Under the pieces are notes generated by a model, which searched no databases, was not told where the DNA came from, and saw only the letters and a list, made by a program, of their open reading frames with translations. The position numbers were made by a program, and so were the translations under genes. A DNA stretch of 64,000 nucleotides from Sinorhizobium fredii USDA 205 (GTDB taxonomy: Bacteria; Pseudomonadota; Alphaproteobacteria; Rhizobiales; Rhizobiaceae): positions 62,001 through 126,000 of the forward strand of contig NZ_AUTC01000002.1 of assembly GCF_001461695.1 (NCBI RefSeq), in the 5' to 3' direction. Below are positions 36,794-48,913 of the stretch, in pieces. Position 1 is the first letter of the stretch. Each line of letters opens with the position of its first letter.

Positions 36794-38086
36794 TCACCCC
36801 CCGAAGAAGGCGAAGCGTACGATAAACAGGGCGGCGACAATCTGCGTCGCGGGATGGATGACGCTCCAGCGGCCGGTGCAGACCTTGAGGACCACGTAGC
36901 TGACGAACCCAAAGGCGAGGCCGTTGGCGATCGAGTAGGTGAAGGGCATCGCGATTGCCGTGAGCGCCGCCGGTGCCGCCTCGGTCAGGTCGTCCCACTC
37001 GATTTCGGTGAGCTCGCGCATCATCAGCCCCGCCACGTAGAGCAGCGCGGGCGCGGTCGCATAGGATGGAACGGCGGCGGCAAGCGGCGAGATGAAGAGG
37101 GCGGCGAGGAACAGAACCGAGATGGTGAGGGCGGTGAGCCCCGTACGACCGCCCGCCTGCACGCCTGAGGCGCTCTCGACATAGGCCGTCGTGCTGCTGG
37201 TGCCGATCAGCGAACCGGCGATGATGGCCGAGCTATCGGCCAGCAGCGCGCGTCCGAGCCGGTTCGGCTTGCCTTCTTCGACAAGTTTCGCCCGCTTGGC
37301 GACGCCGATCAGCGTACCGGTGGCGTCGAAGACCTCGACCAGCACGAAGACGAGGATGACATGGACGAGACCGCCGTGCAGCGCGCCCATGATGTCGAGC
37401 TGCAGGAAAGTCGGAGCGATGCTCGGCGGCGCTGCAACCACGCCCTTGAACTCTGAAACGCCTAGCAGCATCGACAGGATGGTGACCACGAGGATGCCGA
37501 TCAGGATGGAGCCGCGGACCTTCAGCGAATCGAGCACGGCGATGACGAAGAAGCCGAGGATGGCGAGCAGCGGCCCGGTCTGCTTGAGGTCGCCAAGGCC
37601 GACCAGCGTTGCCGGATTGTCGACGACGATGCCGGCATTCTTCAGCGCGATGATGCCGAGGAACAGGCCGATACCGGCCGCAATGGCGCTGCGCAGCGAA
37701 TGCGGGATGCCGGCAATCAGCCAGCTTCTAACCCCGGTTACGGTCAGCAGCAGGAAGATGAGACCGGAGATGAACACGGCGCCGAGCGCCTGCTGCCACG
37801 TGAAGCCGAGGGCGGCGACGACCGTGAAGGCGAAGAAGGCGTTGAGGCCCATGCCCGGCGCCATGCCGATCGGCCAGTTGGCAACGAGCGCCATGACGGC
37901 GGAGCCGAGGGCTGCCGCCAGACAGGTCGCAACAAAGATGGCGTCGCGATCCATGCCAGTGGTCGACAGAATGTCGGGGTTGACGAAGATGATGTACGAC
38001 ATTGTCAGGAATGTCGTGAGACCGGCGACCACCTCCGTGCGGATCGTCGTGTCATGCTCTTTCAGTTTGAAAAGCCGTTCGAACAT
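36794..38086 (-). CDS. NCS2-family purine permease (AzgA-like)
   Basis: This 430-aa inner-membrane transporter imports purine bases with protons. The family features are the N-terminal TEVVAGLTTFLTMSYIIFVNP, GMGLNAFFAF, and the membrane stretch around AYVESASGVQAGGRTG. About 12-14 transmembrane segments are visible. The AzgA/PbuG subgroup takes up guanine, hypoxanthine or adenine, which fits the guanine deaminase and xanthine dehydrogenase genes in the cluster. The start follows GGGAGGA. The upstream 451 nt contain a motif shared with puuE. Confidence 0.92.
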   Translation of the reverse strand: MFERLFKLKEHDTTIRTEVVAGLTTFLTMSYIIFVNPDILSTTGMDRDAIFVATCLAAALGSAVMALVANWPIGMAPGMGLNAFFAFTVVAALGFTWQQALGAVFISGLIFLLLTVTGVRSWLIAGIPHSLRSAIAAGIGLFLGIIALKNAGIVVDNPATLVGLGDLKQTGPLLAILGFFVIAVLDSLKVRGSILIGILVVTILSMLLGVSEFKGVVAAPPSIAPTFLQLDIMGALHGGLVHVILVFVLVEVFDATGTLIGVAKRAKLVEEGKPNRLGRALLADSSAIIAGSLIGTSSTTAYVESASGVQAGGRTGLTALTISVLFLAALFISPLAAAVPSYATAPALLYVAGLMMRELTEIEWDDLTEAAPAALTAIAMPFTYSIANGLAFGFVSYVVLKVCTGRWSVIHPATQIVAALFIVRFAFFGG

Positions 38087-38537
38087 TATTCCTCCCTGAG
38101 ACCACGAAGACCCTGGGTGAGCCCAAGATCCTGAACGTGATCGATCCTCCTAGATTGGAGCGGAAAACCGCTCGCATTTTTCCTGATCCCGCTCTGGCAG
38201 CCGTCATCTCGACGCGGCCGAACGACTGAGACCGGAACGCTGCTCCTCCAACATCCGGTCGTTCATATTTCGATCGCTGCCTCAAACGTCTGCGATCCAG
38301 GCCGTGCGGCCTCGCCGAACGGGAACCCCATGCAGCCCGACAATTGTGCGACGTCGCGCGCATGATCGCTAGCCGGCCATTTCGACGGCGCATGCGAAAG
38401 ACTTTCAAATTTTTGAAGGCATTCCGTAGGATTTTCTTGGGAAAATTGCCCCTCGCCCGAGAAGGCGGCCAAACGGCCCTGCTGCCGCTCAGGGCGCGGG
38501 ATTCATATGATCAATGCAGGCGAAAGCGGATCGGCGG
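38087..38537. other. 451-nt non-coding leader and promoter region of the NCS2 permease gene
   Basis: No convincing gene is seen. A small hairpin GAGCGG-AAAA-CCGCTC followed by GCATTTTT lies at 38158-38181; on the plus strand it looks like a terminator, but no plus-strand gene ends there. The shared 16-bp motif is at 38399. The long distance to the permease start suggests a long leader, but no known riboswitch consensus was recognised. Confidence 0.5.
38399..38414. promoter_or_regulatory. 16-bp motif shared with the puuE/uraH intergenic region
   Basis: AGACTTTCAAATTTTT is identical to 35098-35113. Here it extends into an inverted repeat, CTTTCAAA-TT-TTTGAAGG, with arms matching at 7 of 8 positions. 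It is about 310 nt upstream of the NCS2 permease start. A regulator dimer site is the natural reading. Confidence 0.5.
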
Positions 38538-39254
38538 TCAATGCAAACCGCCGACTCCCAATAGCCTTTCGACGGCCCTGTGATCCTTCGTGAGGTCTGC
38601 GGGCGTTCCGCTCCAGGCAATCCGTCCCCGCTCCAGGACGATGACCTGGTCGGCGAAATCCAGCGCACTCTGGATGCGCTGTTCGACCAGCAGGATCGTC
38701 ATGTCGCCGGTCTTGGCGAGTTCGGCGAAGGCCTTCATCAGTTCCTCGCAGATGACCGGAGCCAGCCCTTCCAGCGGCTCATCGAGAAGCAGTACGGAGG
38801 GACGCCCGAGGATCGAGCGGGCCGTCGACAGCATCTGCTGTTCCCCGCCGGAGAGCTGCGACCCGAGGTTCTTGCGCCGCTCGTAGAGGCGCGGAAACAT
38901 CTCGTAGGCTTCCTCGAGCGCGCTTTTCGGTCGGCCCTTGAGGCCGACGAAGAGGTTCTCCTCGACCGTCAAGGTGGGAAAGACACAGCGCGCCTGCGGC
39001 ACGAAACCGAGGCCCCTCAACGCGCGCGACGCGCTCGGCAACGCCGTCACATCCGTCTCGCCGATCCGGATCCGCCCGTCATAGCGGCGCGTCTGCCCGG
39101 CGAGCGTGGCAAGCAGCGTCGTCTTGCCCATGCCGTTGCGGCCGAGCACGGCAAGCCGCGCGCCGGCCGGCACCGAAAAGGAGATCCCCTCCAGCACCCG
39201 CGTCGGCCCGTAGCCGGCCGACAGATTCTCGACTTCAAGCGGCGTGGCCGGCAT
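38538..39254 (-). CDS. HAAT ABC transporter ATP-binding protein (LivF-like)
   Basis: This 238-aa ATPase of the branched-chain amino-acid type importer has Walker A LGRNGMGKTTL, signature QLSGGEQQML, Walker B VLLLDEPLEGLAP and switch VEQRIQ. It is the shorter LivF class. The start at 39254 has GGGAG at good spacing and overlaps the livG-like 3' end. It is the last gene of a five-gene operon whose first gene is the binding protein at 43099. Confidence 0.9.
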   Translation of the reverse strand: MPATPLEVENLSAGYGPTRVLEGISFSVPAGARLAVLGRNGMGKTTLLATLAGQTRRYDGRIRIGETDVTALPSASRALRGLGFVPQARCVFPTLTVEENLFVGLKGRPKSALEEAYEMFPRLYERRKNLGSQLSGGEQQMLSTARSILGRPSVLLLDEPLEGLAPVICEELMKAFAELAKTGDMTILLVEQRIQSALDFADQVIVLERGRIAWSGTPADLTKDHRAVERLLGVGGLH

Positions 39255-39999
39255 TGGCATAGCTCCCGAGATAGGCCTCGCGCACGCGCGCATCCTTGGT
39301 AACCTCCGACGGCGAACCGTCGAAGATGATCGTGCCGGCGGCGAGCACGATGACGCGCCTGGCAAAGCGGAAGACGAGGTCCATGTCGTGCTCGATCATC
39401 AGCACGGCGAGATCGGCCGGAAGGTCAGCGAGCGCCTGCTCGATGCGGCCGGTATCGCTTTGCGGCACGCCGGCAGCCGGTTCGTCGAGGAGCAGCACCT
39501 TGGGCTTCAGCGCCAGCGCCACCGCGATTTCCAGGAGCCGCTGCTGGCCATAGGCGATCTTACTGACGCGCCGATGCATCAGCTCGCTGAGACCAAGCTT
39601 GCCGAGCAGTTCGGCGACCTCCGCCATGACTTCGGGCATGGCGAGGAAATGGCCGAACATGCGGCCCGCCCGGCCATCGCGCTGCAACACCGCAAGGGCC
39701 ACATGCTCGGCCGGCGTCATCTCCTGGAAGAGGCGCGTCACCTGGAACGAACGCACCAGGCCGCGCCGCACCCGCCCGATCGCGTCGATGCGCGTGACGC
39801 TTTCGCCGCCGATCAGGACGTCGCCGGAGTCCGGCGTCAGGTTGCCGGTAACGAGATTGACAAAGGTCGTCTTGCCGGCACCGTTCGGGCCGATCAGCGC
39901 GATGCGGTCGCCCGGCGCCATCGCAAGGCTGACGTCGTTTGTGACGGCGAGGCCGCCGAAGGAACGCTTGAGATTCCTGACTTCGAAGATGGCACTCAT
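39235..39999 (-). CDS. HAAT ABC transporter ATP-binding protein (LivG-like)
   Basis: This 254-aa ATPase partners LivF. Walker A IGPNGAGKTT, the LivG insert after RSFQVTRLFQEMTPAEH, signature IAYGQQRLLEIA and Walker B VLLLDEPAAGVP are all present. The signature has YGQQR rather than the usual SGGQ, as is common in LivG proteins. It overlaps livM by ATGA. Confidence 0.9.
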   Translation of the reverse strand: MSAIFEVRNLKRSFGGLAVTNDVSLAMAPGDRIALIGPNGAGKTTFVNLVTGNLTPDSGDVLIGGESVTRIDAIGRVRRGLVRSFQVTRLFQEMTPAEHVALAVLQRDGRAGRMFGHFLAMPEVMAEVAELLGKLGLSELMHRRVSKIAYGQQRLLEIAVALALKPKVLLLDEPAAGVPQSDTGRIEQALADLPADLAVLMIEHDMDLVFRFARRVIVLAAGTIIFDGSPSEVTKDARVREAYLGSYANAGHAA

Positions 40000-41003
40000 C
40001 GGCGTGCCTCCCGCCGTCTGGCCGCGAGACCGGCGAGCGTGCCGTAGAGACCTTTCGGGGCGAAGAGCACGACGGCGATCAGCAACGCTCCGACCATGGT
40101 CAGCCAGTGGAACGGATTGGCGGCGGAGACGATATCCTCGAAGAACATGAAGACGATGGTGCCGGTGAGCGCCCCGAAAAGCGAGCCGGTGCCGCCGAGG
40201 ACCAGCATGACCAGGCTCTCGGCCGAAAGCGTGAAGGAGAGGCTGTCGAGGCCAACGACCTGGGTGGAGATGGCATTGAGCGCGCCGCCCGCGCCGGCAA
40301 CGGCGCCGGAAATCACGTACATCTTCATCAAGGCCAGCTTCGGCGAGGCGCCCATGGCGCGGATGCGGATCGGGTCCTCCTTGACGCCGCGGCAAAGCAT
40401 CCCGAAGGGTGAACGGACGACGAGCCGCAACAGCGCGAAGACGACAGCCAGGAGAATGATGCCGAGCACATAGGCGGTGCGGCCCCAGAGGTCGAATTCG
40501 AAGTGGCCGAGCAGAGGATCGGGCGCGATACCGGCCAGCCCATCGCTACCGCCTGTCCAGGAGGACGCCTTGTTGGCGAATTCGTGAAACAGATGGATGA
40601 GCGCGATCGTCAGCACAAGCTGCGGAAGCCCGTGGGCCCGCAGGATGACGACACCGCAGACGAGCCCCGCAACCGCGCCGCCGAGAATGCCGCAGGCAAG
40701 CATCAAAAGCGGATCGGTGATGCCGAAATGCACCGCGGCAATACCGGACGCATAGGCGCCGGTGCCGAAGAGTGCGGCATGACCAAGGGTCGCCACGCCG
40801 CAATAGCCGGTCACGAGGTCGAGGGAGAGAACCAGAAGCGCGATCGCCGTCATGCGGGTGAGCAGCGCGAGGTTGTTCGGAAACAATAGGTAGCCGACCA
40901 CAGCCAGCCCGAGGATCACCGCCAGACCGGCGAGGTCGCGGCCGAGCTTGTGCCCCTTGCCGTGGGCGCCTGCCAGTGCATCGTTCATCGTTGCCATGGT
41001 CAT
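39996..41003 (-). CDS. HAAT ABC transporter permease (LivM-like)
   Basis: This 335-aa inner-membrane permease has nine or so helices and the LivM coupling segment RVNPIRIR-like VKEDPIRIRAMGASPKLALMKM near residues 205-226. The start at 41003 overlaps the livH stop as ATGA; ATGs slightly downstream (40997, 40988) are possible. It forms the channel with LivH. Confidence 0.9.
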   Translation of the reverse strand: MTMATMNDALAGAHGKGHKLGRDLAGLAVILGLAVVGYLLFPNNLALLTRMTAIALLVLSLDLVTGYCGVATLGHAALFGTGAYASGIAAVHFGITDPLLMLACGILGGAVAGLVCGVVILRAHGLPQLVLTIALIHLFHEFANKASSWTGGSDGLAGIAPDPLLGHFEFDLWGRTAYVLGIILLAVVFALLRLVVRSPFGMLCRGVKEDPIRIRAMGASPKLALMKMYVISGAVAGAGGALNAISTQVVGLDSLSFTLSAESLVMLVLGGTGSLFGALTGTIVFMFFEDIVSAANPFHWLTMVGALLIAVVLFAPKGLYGTLAGLAARRREARR

Positions 41004-41866
41004 TGTCCCGCCCTTCCGGCAAGGCCGCGCGGAAAGACGCAAACGATTGCGATGACCGCAAGGTAGAAGAAAAATTCGCCGAACTCGGGCACCAGGTAGC
41101 GGCCGGCCGTGTCGATGCCGCCAAGCACCAAGCAGGCGGCGAGCGCGCCGGGTATCGACCCCGCCCCGCCGACGGACACGACGACCAGGAATGTCACCAT
41201 GTAGCGCAGCGCGTAATAGGGTTCGACCGGCAGCAGTTCGGCGCCGACCACGCCGCCCAACGCCGCAAGCCCGACCGCAACGGCGAAGCTGACCGCATAG
41301 ACGATCTCGGTGCGGACTCCGAGCGCGGCCGCCATCGCCGCATTGTCGACGGCTGCCCTGAGCTTCACGCCGAAGGCCGTCTTCTCGATCAGGTACCAGA
41401 GGGCAGCCGCCACAGCGAGACCGCAGGCGATTGCGAAGATCCGATGCGTGGCGATCGAGCGGAAGCCGAGATCGACAGACCCCTGCAGTGCCAGCGGCAG
41501 GGGGACTGTCTTCAGCGTCGGGCCGAAGGCGTAGTTGGCGATGCCGATGATGCAGAAAGTGATGCCGATCGTCATAAGCACCTGGGTGAGTTCCGGTGCT
41601 CCGTAGATGCGCCGGTAAAGCAGCCGTTCGATCGGAACGGCGATGACGATCGTCCCGAATACGGCAAGCAGCACCGCAAACCCGTAGCCGAGCCCCAGGT
41701 CGCGTGCGGCATAGGAGGCGATGTATCCGCCGATCATGGCGAAGGCGCCATGGGCGAGGTTGACCACCCGCATGAGGCCCATGGTGACGGAAAGACCGAT
41801 CGAAATCACGAACAGCACCATGCCGTAAGCGAGCGCGTCGACCGCTATGCTGAAGACGGTTTGCAT
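41000..41866 (-). CDS. HAAT ABC transporter permease (LivH-like)
   Basis: This 288-aa inner-membrane permease begins MQTVFSIAVDALAYGMVLF. It has the family motif GLMRVVNLAHGAFAMIGGYI and a coupling helix around LRAAVDNAAMAAALGV. The start at 41866 follows AGGATGGG. It lies 60 nt after the binding-protein gene. Confidence 0.9.
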   Translation of the reverse strand: MQTVFSIAVDALAYGMVLFVISIGLSVTMGLMRVVNLAHGAFAMIGGYIASYAARDLGLGYGFAVLLAVFGTIVIAVPIERLLYRRIYGAPELTQVLMTIGITFCIIGIANYAFGPTLKTVPLPLALQGSVDLGFRSIATHRIFAIACGLAVAAALWYLIEKTAFGVKLRAAVDNAAMAAALGVRTEIVYAVSFAVAVGLAALGGVVGAELLPVEPYYALRYMVTFLVVVSVGGAGSIPGALAACLVLGGIDTAGRYLVPEFGEFFFYLAVIAIVCVFPRGLAGRAGQ

Positions 41867-41926
41867 GAGCCCATCCTGTTGCCGGTGGTGCGGAGCCTGC
41901 GGCCCCGCATCCATCGCCGGCGGATC

Positions 41927-43099
41927 TTACTTCAGCGCCGCAAGGCCGGGATCGCCCTGCTTCTCGAAGGTCGCGATCTCCTTGTTGTAATAGGAGCCGT
42001 CCTCGGCCTTGGCGACTTCGCGAAGGTAGATGTTCTGGGTGATATGGCGTGATTCCGGATCGATCGATACCGGCCCGCGCGGGCTCGTCCAGGAAAGCCC
42101 CTTGACGGCATCGACCGCCTTCTGCGCGTCCTGCTCGCCGCCGGTCGCCGCGATCATCTTGTAGATGACATGCATGCCGTCATAGGCGCCGACCGAAGGG
42201 AACGAAAGCTCGGCCGGGTTACCGATCGCCTTGCCGGCCGCCTCGACAAACGCCTTGTTTTCCGGCGAATCGTGCGAGACCGCGTAGTGGAAGGTCGTCT
42301 GGATCCCGAGCGCGGCTTCGCCGAGCGCCGGCAGGTCGGATTCCTGCGTCAGGTCGCCCGGCGCGAAGAACTTGATGCCGGCATCCTTGAGGCCGTTTTC
42401 GTTGAAGGCCTTCACGAAACCGAGCGTCGTCGGGCCGGACGGCAGGAAGGCGAAGAGCCCTTCGGCGCCCGAATCCTTGACGCGCTGCATGATCGGCGAA
42501 AAATCATTGGTGGCAAGCGGCATGCGGATCGCCTCGACGACCTCGCCTCCTACCGCCTCAAACCCCTTCTTGAAGGCGTTCTCGGCGTCGACGCCCGGGC
42601 CATAGTCGCTGACCACCGAAATGACCTTCGAGACGCCGGCGTCCTTCGCCACCTTGGCGATCGGCGTCGATGTCTGCCAGAGCGTGAACGAGGTGCGCAC
42701 GGCCAGCGGGCTCTTGGTGACGATCGCCGAGGTTGCGGCATTCATGATGACCAGCGGCACGTTCGCTTGCTCAAGCAGCGGCGTCACGGCCATCGCGTCG
42801 GGCGTGAAATAGAAGCCGGCGAGATACTGTACGCCCTCCTTGACAACCAGTTCCTGCGCCAGCGCCTTGGACTGCGCCGGATCGGGCTGCGGCACATCCC
42901 GGTAGATGATTTCGATGTCGTCGTCACCGACGTTGCTGCCGTTCAGTACCATATAGGCGTCGATCCCGGCCTTGAAATTCTTGCCCTGCAGCGCGAACGG
43001 ACCGGAAAACGGCCCAATCACGCCGATCTTGATCGTGTCGGCTTGCGCTACGCCGCCAATGATAAGTGCCGCCAGAGCGGCGAGAACAGTCCGTTTCAT
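41927..43099 (-). CDS. HAAT ABC transporter substrate-binding protein (LivK/aromatic-acid type)
   Basis: This 390-aa periplasmic type-I binding protein has a Sec signal (MKRTVLAALAALIIGGVAQA) and mature start DTIKIGVIGPFSGPFA. The start follows GGGGAGGA. The chain is closer to ligand-binding proteins for aromatic or other non-amino-acid compounds than to LivJ/LivK proper. With pobA and an AraC regulator next to it, uptake of 4-hydroxybenzoate or related lignin monomers is a reasonable inference. It is the first gene of the liv-type operon; a palindromic site lies about 125-140 nt upstream. Confidence 0.88.
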   Translation of the reverse strand: MKRTVLAALAALIIGGVAQADTIKIGVIGPFSGPFALQGKNFKAGIDAYMVLNGSNVGDDDIEIIYRDVPQPDPAQSKALAQELVVKEGVQYLAGFYFTPDAMAVTPLLEQANVPLVIMNAATSAIVTKSPLAVRTSFTLWQTSTPIAKVAKDAGVSKVISVVSDYGPGVDAENAFKKGFEAVGGEVVEAIRMPLATNDFSPIMQRVKDSGAEGLFAFLPSGPTTLGFVKAFNENGLKDAGIKFFAPGDLTQESDLPALGEAALGIQTTFHYAVSHDSPENKAFVEAAGKAIGNPAELSFPSVGAYDGMHVIYKMIAATGGEQDAQKAVDAVKGLSWTSPRGPVSIDPESRHITQNIYLREVAKAEDGSYYNKEIATFEKQGDPGLAALK

Positions 43100-43222
43100 G
43101 TTTCCTCCCCACGACAGCCGCCGCACTCCCGTTCGGCGCCGTCCAAAGATCAATTGCAAGACTTGATCGCCGTCAGTTTGACATGCGGAACGATGTTGAA
43201 AAATGAAAGATAGCCCGTTCCA

Positions 43223-43240
43223 CATAACTGTCTAGTTATG
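43223..43240. promoter_or_regulatory. Palindromic operator candidate upstream of the HAAT operon
   Basis: CATAACT and AGTTATG form perfect 7-bp arms around GTCT. The site is between the convergently ordered pobA end (43332) and the start of the binding-protein gene (43099), as expected for a promoter operator. It resembles MarR/TetR-type symmetry; the cognate regulator is not in the window unless it is the AraC protein. Confidence 0.5.
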
Positions 43241-43331
43241 AATCGGCCCATCAAAGAACGCACGGCAACGGGTAGCCCTCCAACGTTGACGGCCCCGATC
43301 GCTTTCGCCGGCTTCGGCACGAACGGATCAG

Positions 43332-44606
<1,275 letters not shown>

Positions 44607-44665
44607 TCAATGGACATTTCCGCCAAGTAATTGCACTTATCGAACATTGGCGCTGATTGAACCCG

Positions 44666-45553
44666 ATGAAACGACCCGTCCCGACCTACGAACTTTACGG
44701 CGAGGACTCCGGCGAAAGGCCGGATTTCTGGCTGCATTGCGAGACGATCCCTTCGCGCAGCCGCCTGCACCATTGGGAAATCGGTCTTCATCGTCACGAG
44801 AGCTTCTTTCAGATCCTATACATCGCCAAGGGTTCGGGCGACGCCCTGTTCGGCGAGACGGTTCGGTCGATTTCACCGCCGGCGGTCATCACCGTTCCGC
44901 CCGCCGTCAGCCACGGCTTCCGCTTTTCCCCCGACATCGACGGTTTCGTCTTTACCGTGCTCGCCTCTCACCTGCCGGTTGCGCCGGGTGGTCGCAGCAG
45001 GCTCGGCAACTGGCTGGCGACGCCTACCCTGACGCCGCTCGGCGAAACCGAGGACGGTCGTTACATTGCCGAGACGTTGCAGCGCCTGGCGGAGGAATGG
45101 GAAGCGCGGCGCAACAACCGCACTGGCCTGCTCGATGCCTATCTCACAACAGTGCTTGGGTTGACGGCCCGGCTTGCTGCAGCGCCGCGTGCGAACGAGT
45201 CAGCCGCAGAAAGCGAGAACGAGCGGCGGATGGAGCGTTTCGACGCCCTGCTGCGACAGCACTATCTTGCGCACCGACCGGCAGCATTCTATGCGCGCGA
45301 ACTCGGCCTGTCGCCGACCCATCTCAATCGCGTGATCCGCACGATGGCCGGGCAGAGTGTGCACGAGGTCATTGGCGGACGGCTGCTCGACGCGGCGCGG
45401 CGCGAACTCGTCTTCACCCGCGCGAGCGTCCAGGAGATCAGCTTCCGCCTCGGCTTTTCGGACGCGGCCTATTTCTCCCGCTTTTTCCTCCGCCATGTCG
45501 GCATGACGCCGCGCACCTGGCGCATCGCGGAGCGACAAAGGCTCGGTGTGTGA
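44666..45553 (+). CDS. pobR: AraC-family regulator, probable PobR
   Basis: This 295-aa regulator has an N-terminal cupin (HRHESFFQILYIAKG) and a C-terminal double HTH (ARELGLSPTHLNRVIRTMAG and ISFRLGFSDAAYFSRFFLRHVG). It is divergent from pobA with a 161-nt gap, matching known AraC-type PobR activators that sense 4-hydroxybenzoate. The start is ATG 44666, with a weak ribosome-binding site; TTG 44657 is an alternative. The symbol is by context. Confidence 0.85.
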   Translation: MKRPVPTYELYGEDSGERPDFWLHCETIPSRSRLHHWEIGLHRHESFFQILYIAKGSGDALFGETVRSISPPAVITVPPAVSHGFRFSPDIDGFVFTVLASHLPVAPGGRSRLGNWLATPTLTPLGETEDGRYIAETLQRLAEEWEARRNNRTGLLDAYLTTVLGLTARLAAAPRANESAAESENERRMERFDALLRQHYLAHRPAAFYARELGLSPTHLNRVIRTMAGQSVHEVIGGRLLDAARRELVFTRASVQEISFRLGFSDAAYFSRFFLRHVGMTPRTWRIAERQRLGV

Positions 45554-45584
45554 GCGTGCATGGCCAATCTCGGCCAATTAAAAA

Positions 45585-45611
45585 GGGCGCGGCTGCAACA
45601 CAGCCGCGCCC
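45585..45611. terminator. Bidirectional rho-independent terminator
   Basis: GGGCGCGGCTG (45585-45595) pairs perfectly with CAGCCGCGCCC (45601-45611) across a CAACA loop. AAAAA precedes the stem on the left, and ATTTTT lies 5 nt after it on the right. It terminates the convergent araC-type and katG genes from both sides. Confidence 0.88.
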
Positions 45612-45630
45612 GTGCATTTTTCAGCTCCGA

Positions 45631-47859
<2,229 letters not shown>

Positions 47860-48011
47860 CTATCCGGTGACACCGATCTCGGAGCAGTAGGCTTTGAGCC
47901 CCAGTCGTCCCGGATCGAGACGTCAGCGCTGGCCGGCGAGCCAGCGGCTGCATCTTCAGGCACCATAACCAAACCGCTCCATTAGTTTAAGTTGGAATTT
48001 CGAATTGCGGC

Positions 48012-48028
48012 GATAAGCCAAACCTATC
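48012..48028. promoter_or_regulatory. OxyR-like binding site upstream of katG
   Basis: GATAAGCCAAACCTATC agrees with the OxyR half-palindrome consensus GATAGGTTNAACCTATC at 13 of the 16 defined positions. It lies 183-199 nt upstream of katG on the side expected for an activator. A second tandem motif was not clear. No oxyR gene is in this window. Confidence 0.55.
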
Positions 48029-48126
48029 ACCAAAAGACCTTCCCGCCTGCCTCCTGAAACCGGCTGAGATGCAACTTGCGCCGATCGGCCAGAGGGGAGC
48101 GTGACAGCCGCCTGCCAAAGCGACGG

Positions 48127-48231
48127 ACTGCATGTCTCCTTAAATCGACCTCGATTTAAGGACAAAGACATGCAGCAAATCAAAGTGGTACAGCGACCTT
48201 TGCGCGTCTGATAAGACGCGCGGCGCTGTAG
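48127..48231. repeat. RIME-like two-hairpin intergenic element, copy 1
   Basis: This 105-bp element has two adjacent palindromes. The first is CTGCATGTCT…CCTTAAATCG paired with CGATTTAAGG…AGACATGCAG. The second is CTACAGCG/TGCGCGTCT-type arms ending CGCTGTAG. Near-identical copies lie at 51264-51369 and 62515-62619. The design matches the rhizobium-specific intergenic mosaic element (RIME) class as I remember it. Confidence 0.75.
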
Positions 48232-48428
48232 GACTTTGGTCCGGGGTAGGCGGACCAAAGGTCCTAGGCCCGTTGCCGAGTGTTCTTCCGCAAGACATAC
48301 TGCGTGATAAGCACCTGCGGAACAACGGCTACCCCGCCGCCGCGGCAGTGCGATGATCCTGGAGCGGTGTCCGATGCCCTTCTGCACCGCTCCGGGACCT
48401 CTCTTCGAGCCTCCTATTGAGGTGTCCG

Positions 48429-48704
48429 ATGAACGCCGAAAAAATGAGAAAGCTCATCGAGGACTGTCAAAGGGACCTGTGGGAATACTTGTCTTCCGAC
48501 AGTGGCATCAGCGACAGGGAGATGATTATCGCGCTGCTTTTCCGGTTGGATGGACCGCAGGCCAGGGATGCGCTGTCGGAAGAGTCCGAGTGGCGACCGA
48601 GGCCGGAGGATCCAAGGATCTGTGAGCGCATCGGGCCTGCTCGGAACGAAGCCAGCCTCAGTCTCTTTCTCAATCGTCGCGCAAAAAGGTCAGCGCGCGC
48701 CTGA
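48429..48704 (+). CDS. Small hypothetical protein (91 aa)
   Basis: The chain begins MNAEKMRKLIEDCQRDLWEYL and has an acidic, helical N-terminal half and a basic tail ending RRAKRSARA. GAGGTG lies 6 nt before the ATG, which supports translation. No domain, signal peptide or membrane segment is recognised. Codon choice in the first 60 residues looks coding; the C-terminal part is less convincing. It lies between mosaic repeats and the convergent FAD/Rieske gene. No function can be proposed. Confidence 0.5.
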   Translation: MNAEKMRKLIEDCQRDLWEYLSSDSGISDREMIIALLFRLDGPQARDALSEESEWRPRPEDPRICERIGPARNEASLSLFLNRRAKRSARA

Positions 48705-48786
48705 CCGTATCGGCAAAGACAGCACGGAATACGACGTCACGGCACCGACCGCACCGGCCCTCGGACGGGCCTGCTTGCAAGCCGCG

Positions 48787-48913
48787 CTACAGTTCGACTG
48801 AAGCAAGCGGCGTGCGGGCCGGGCCATGGATCACCGACCCGTCCGACGCGAAGATCGAGCCGTGGCAGGGACAATCCCAGGTGCGATCCGCATTGTTCCA
48901 GGTGACCGTGCAG
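48787..48913 (-). pseudogene. Detached C-terminal Rieske segment of the FAD oxidoreductase
   Basis: In the frame ending at TAG 48789-48787 the chain reads [18 protein letters not shown], then [22 protein letters not shown]. This contains the second half of a Rieske iron-sulfur site (CPCHGS). It has no start of its own and continues the gene at 50261 after a one-base loss in a G-run (48914-48916). Confidence 0.8.

Noticed and set aside
38087..38537. Purine riboswitch in the long NCS2 leader
   Set aside because: No purine-aptamer core or other known riboswitch consensus was seen; only a small hairpin and the shared motif.
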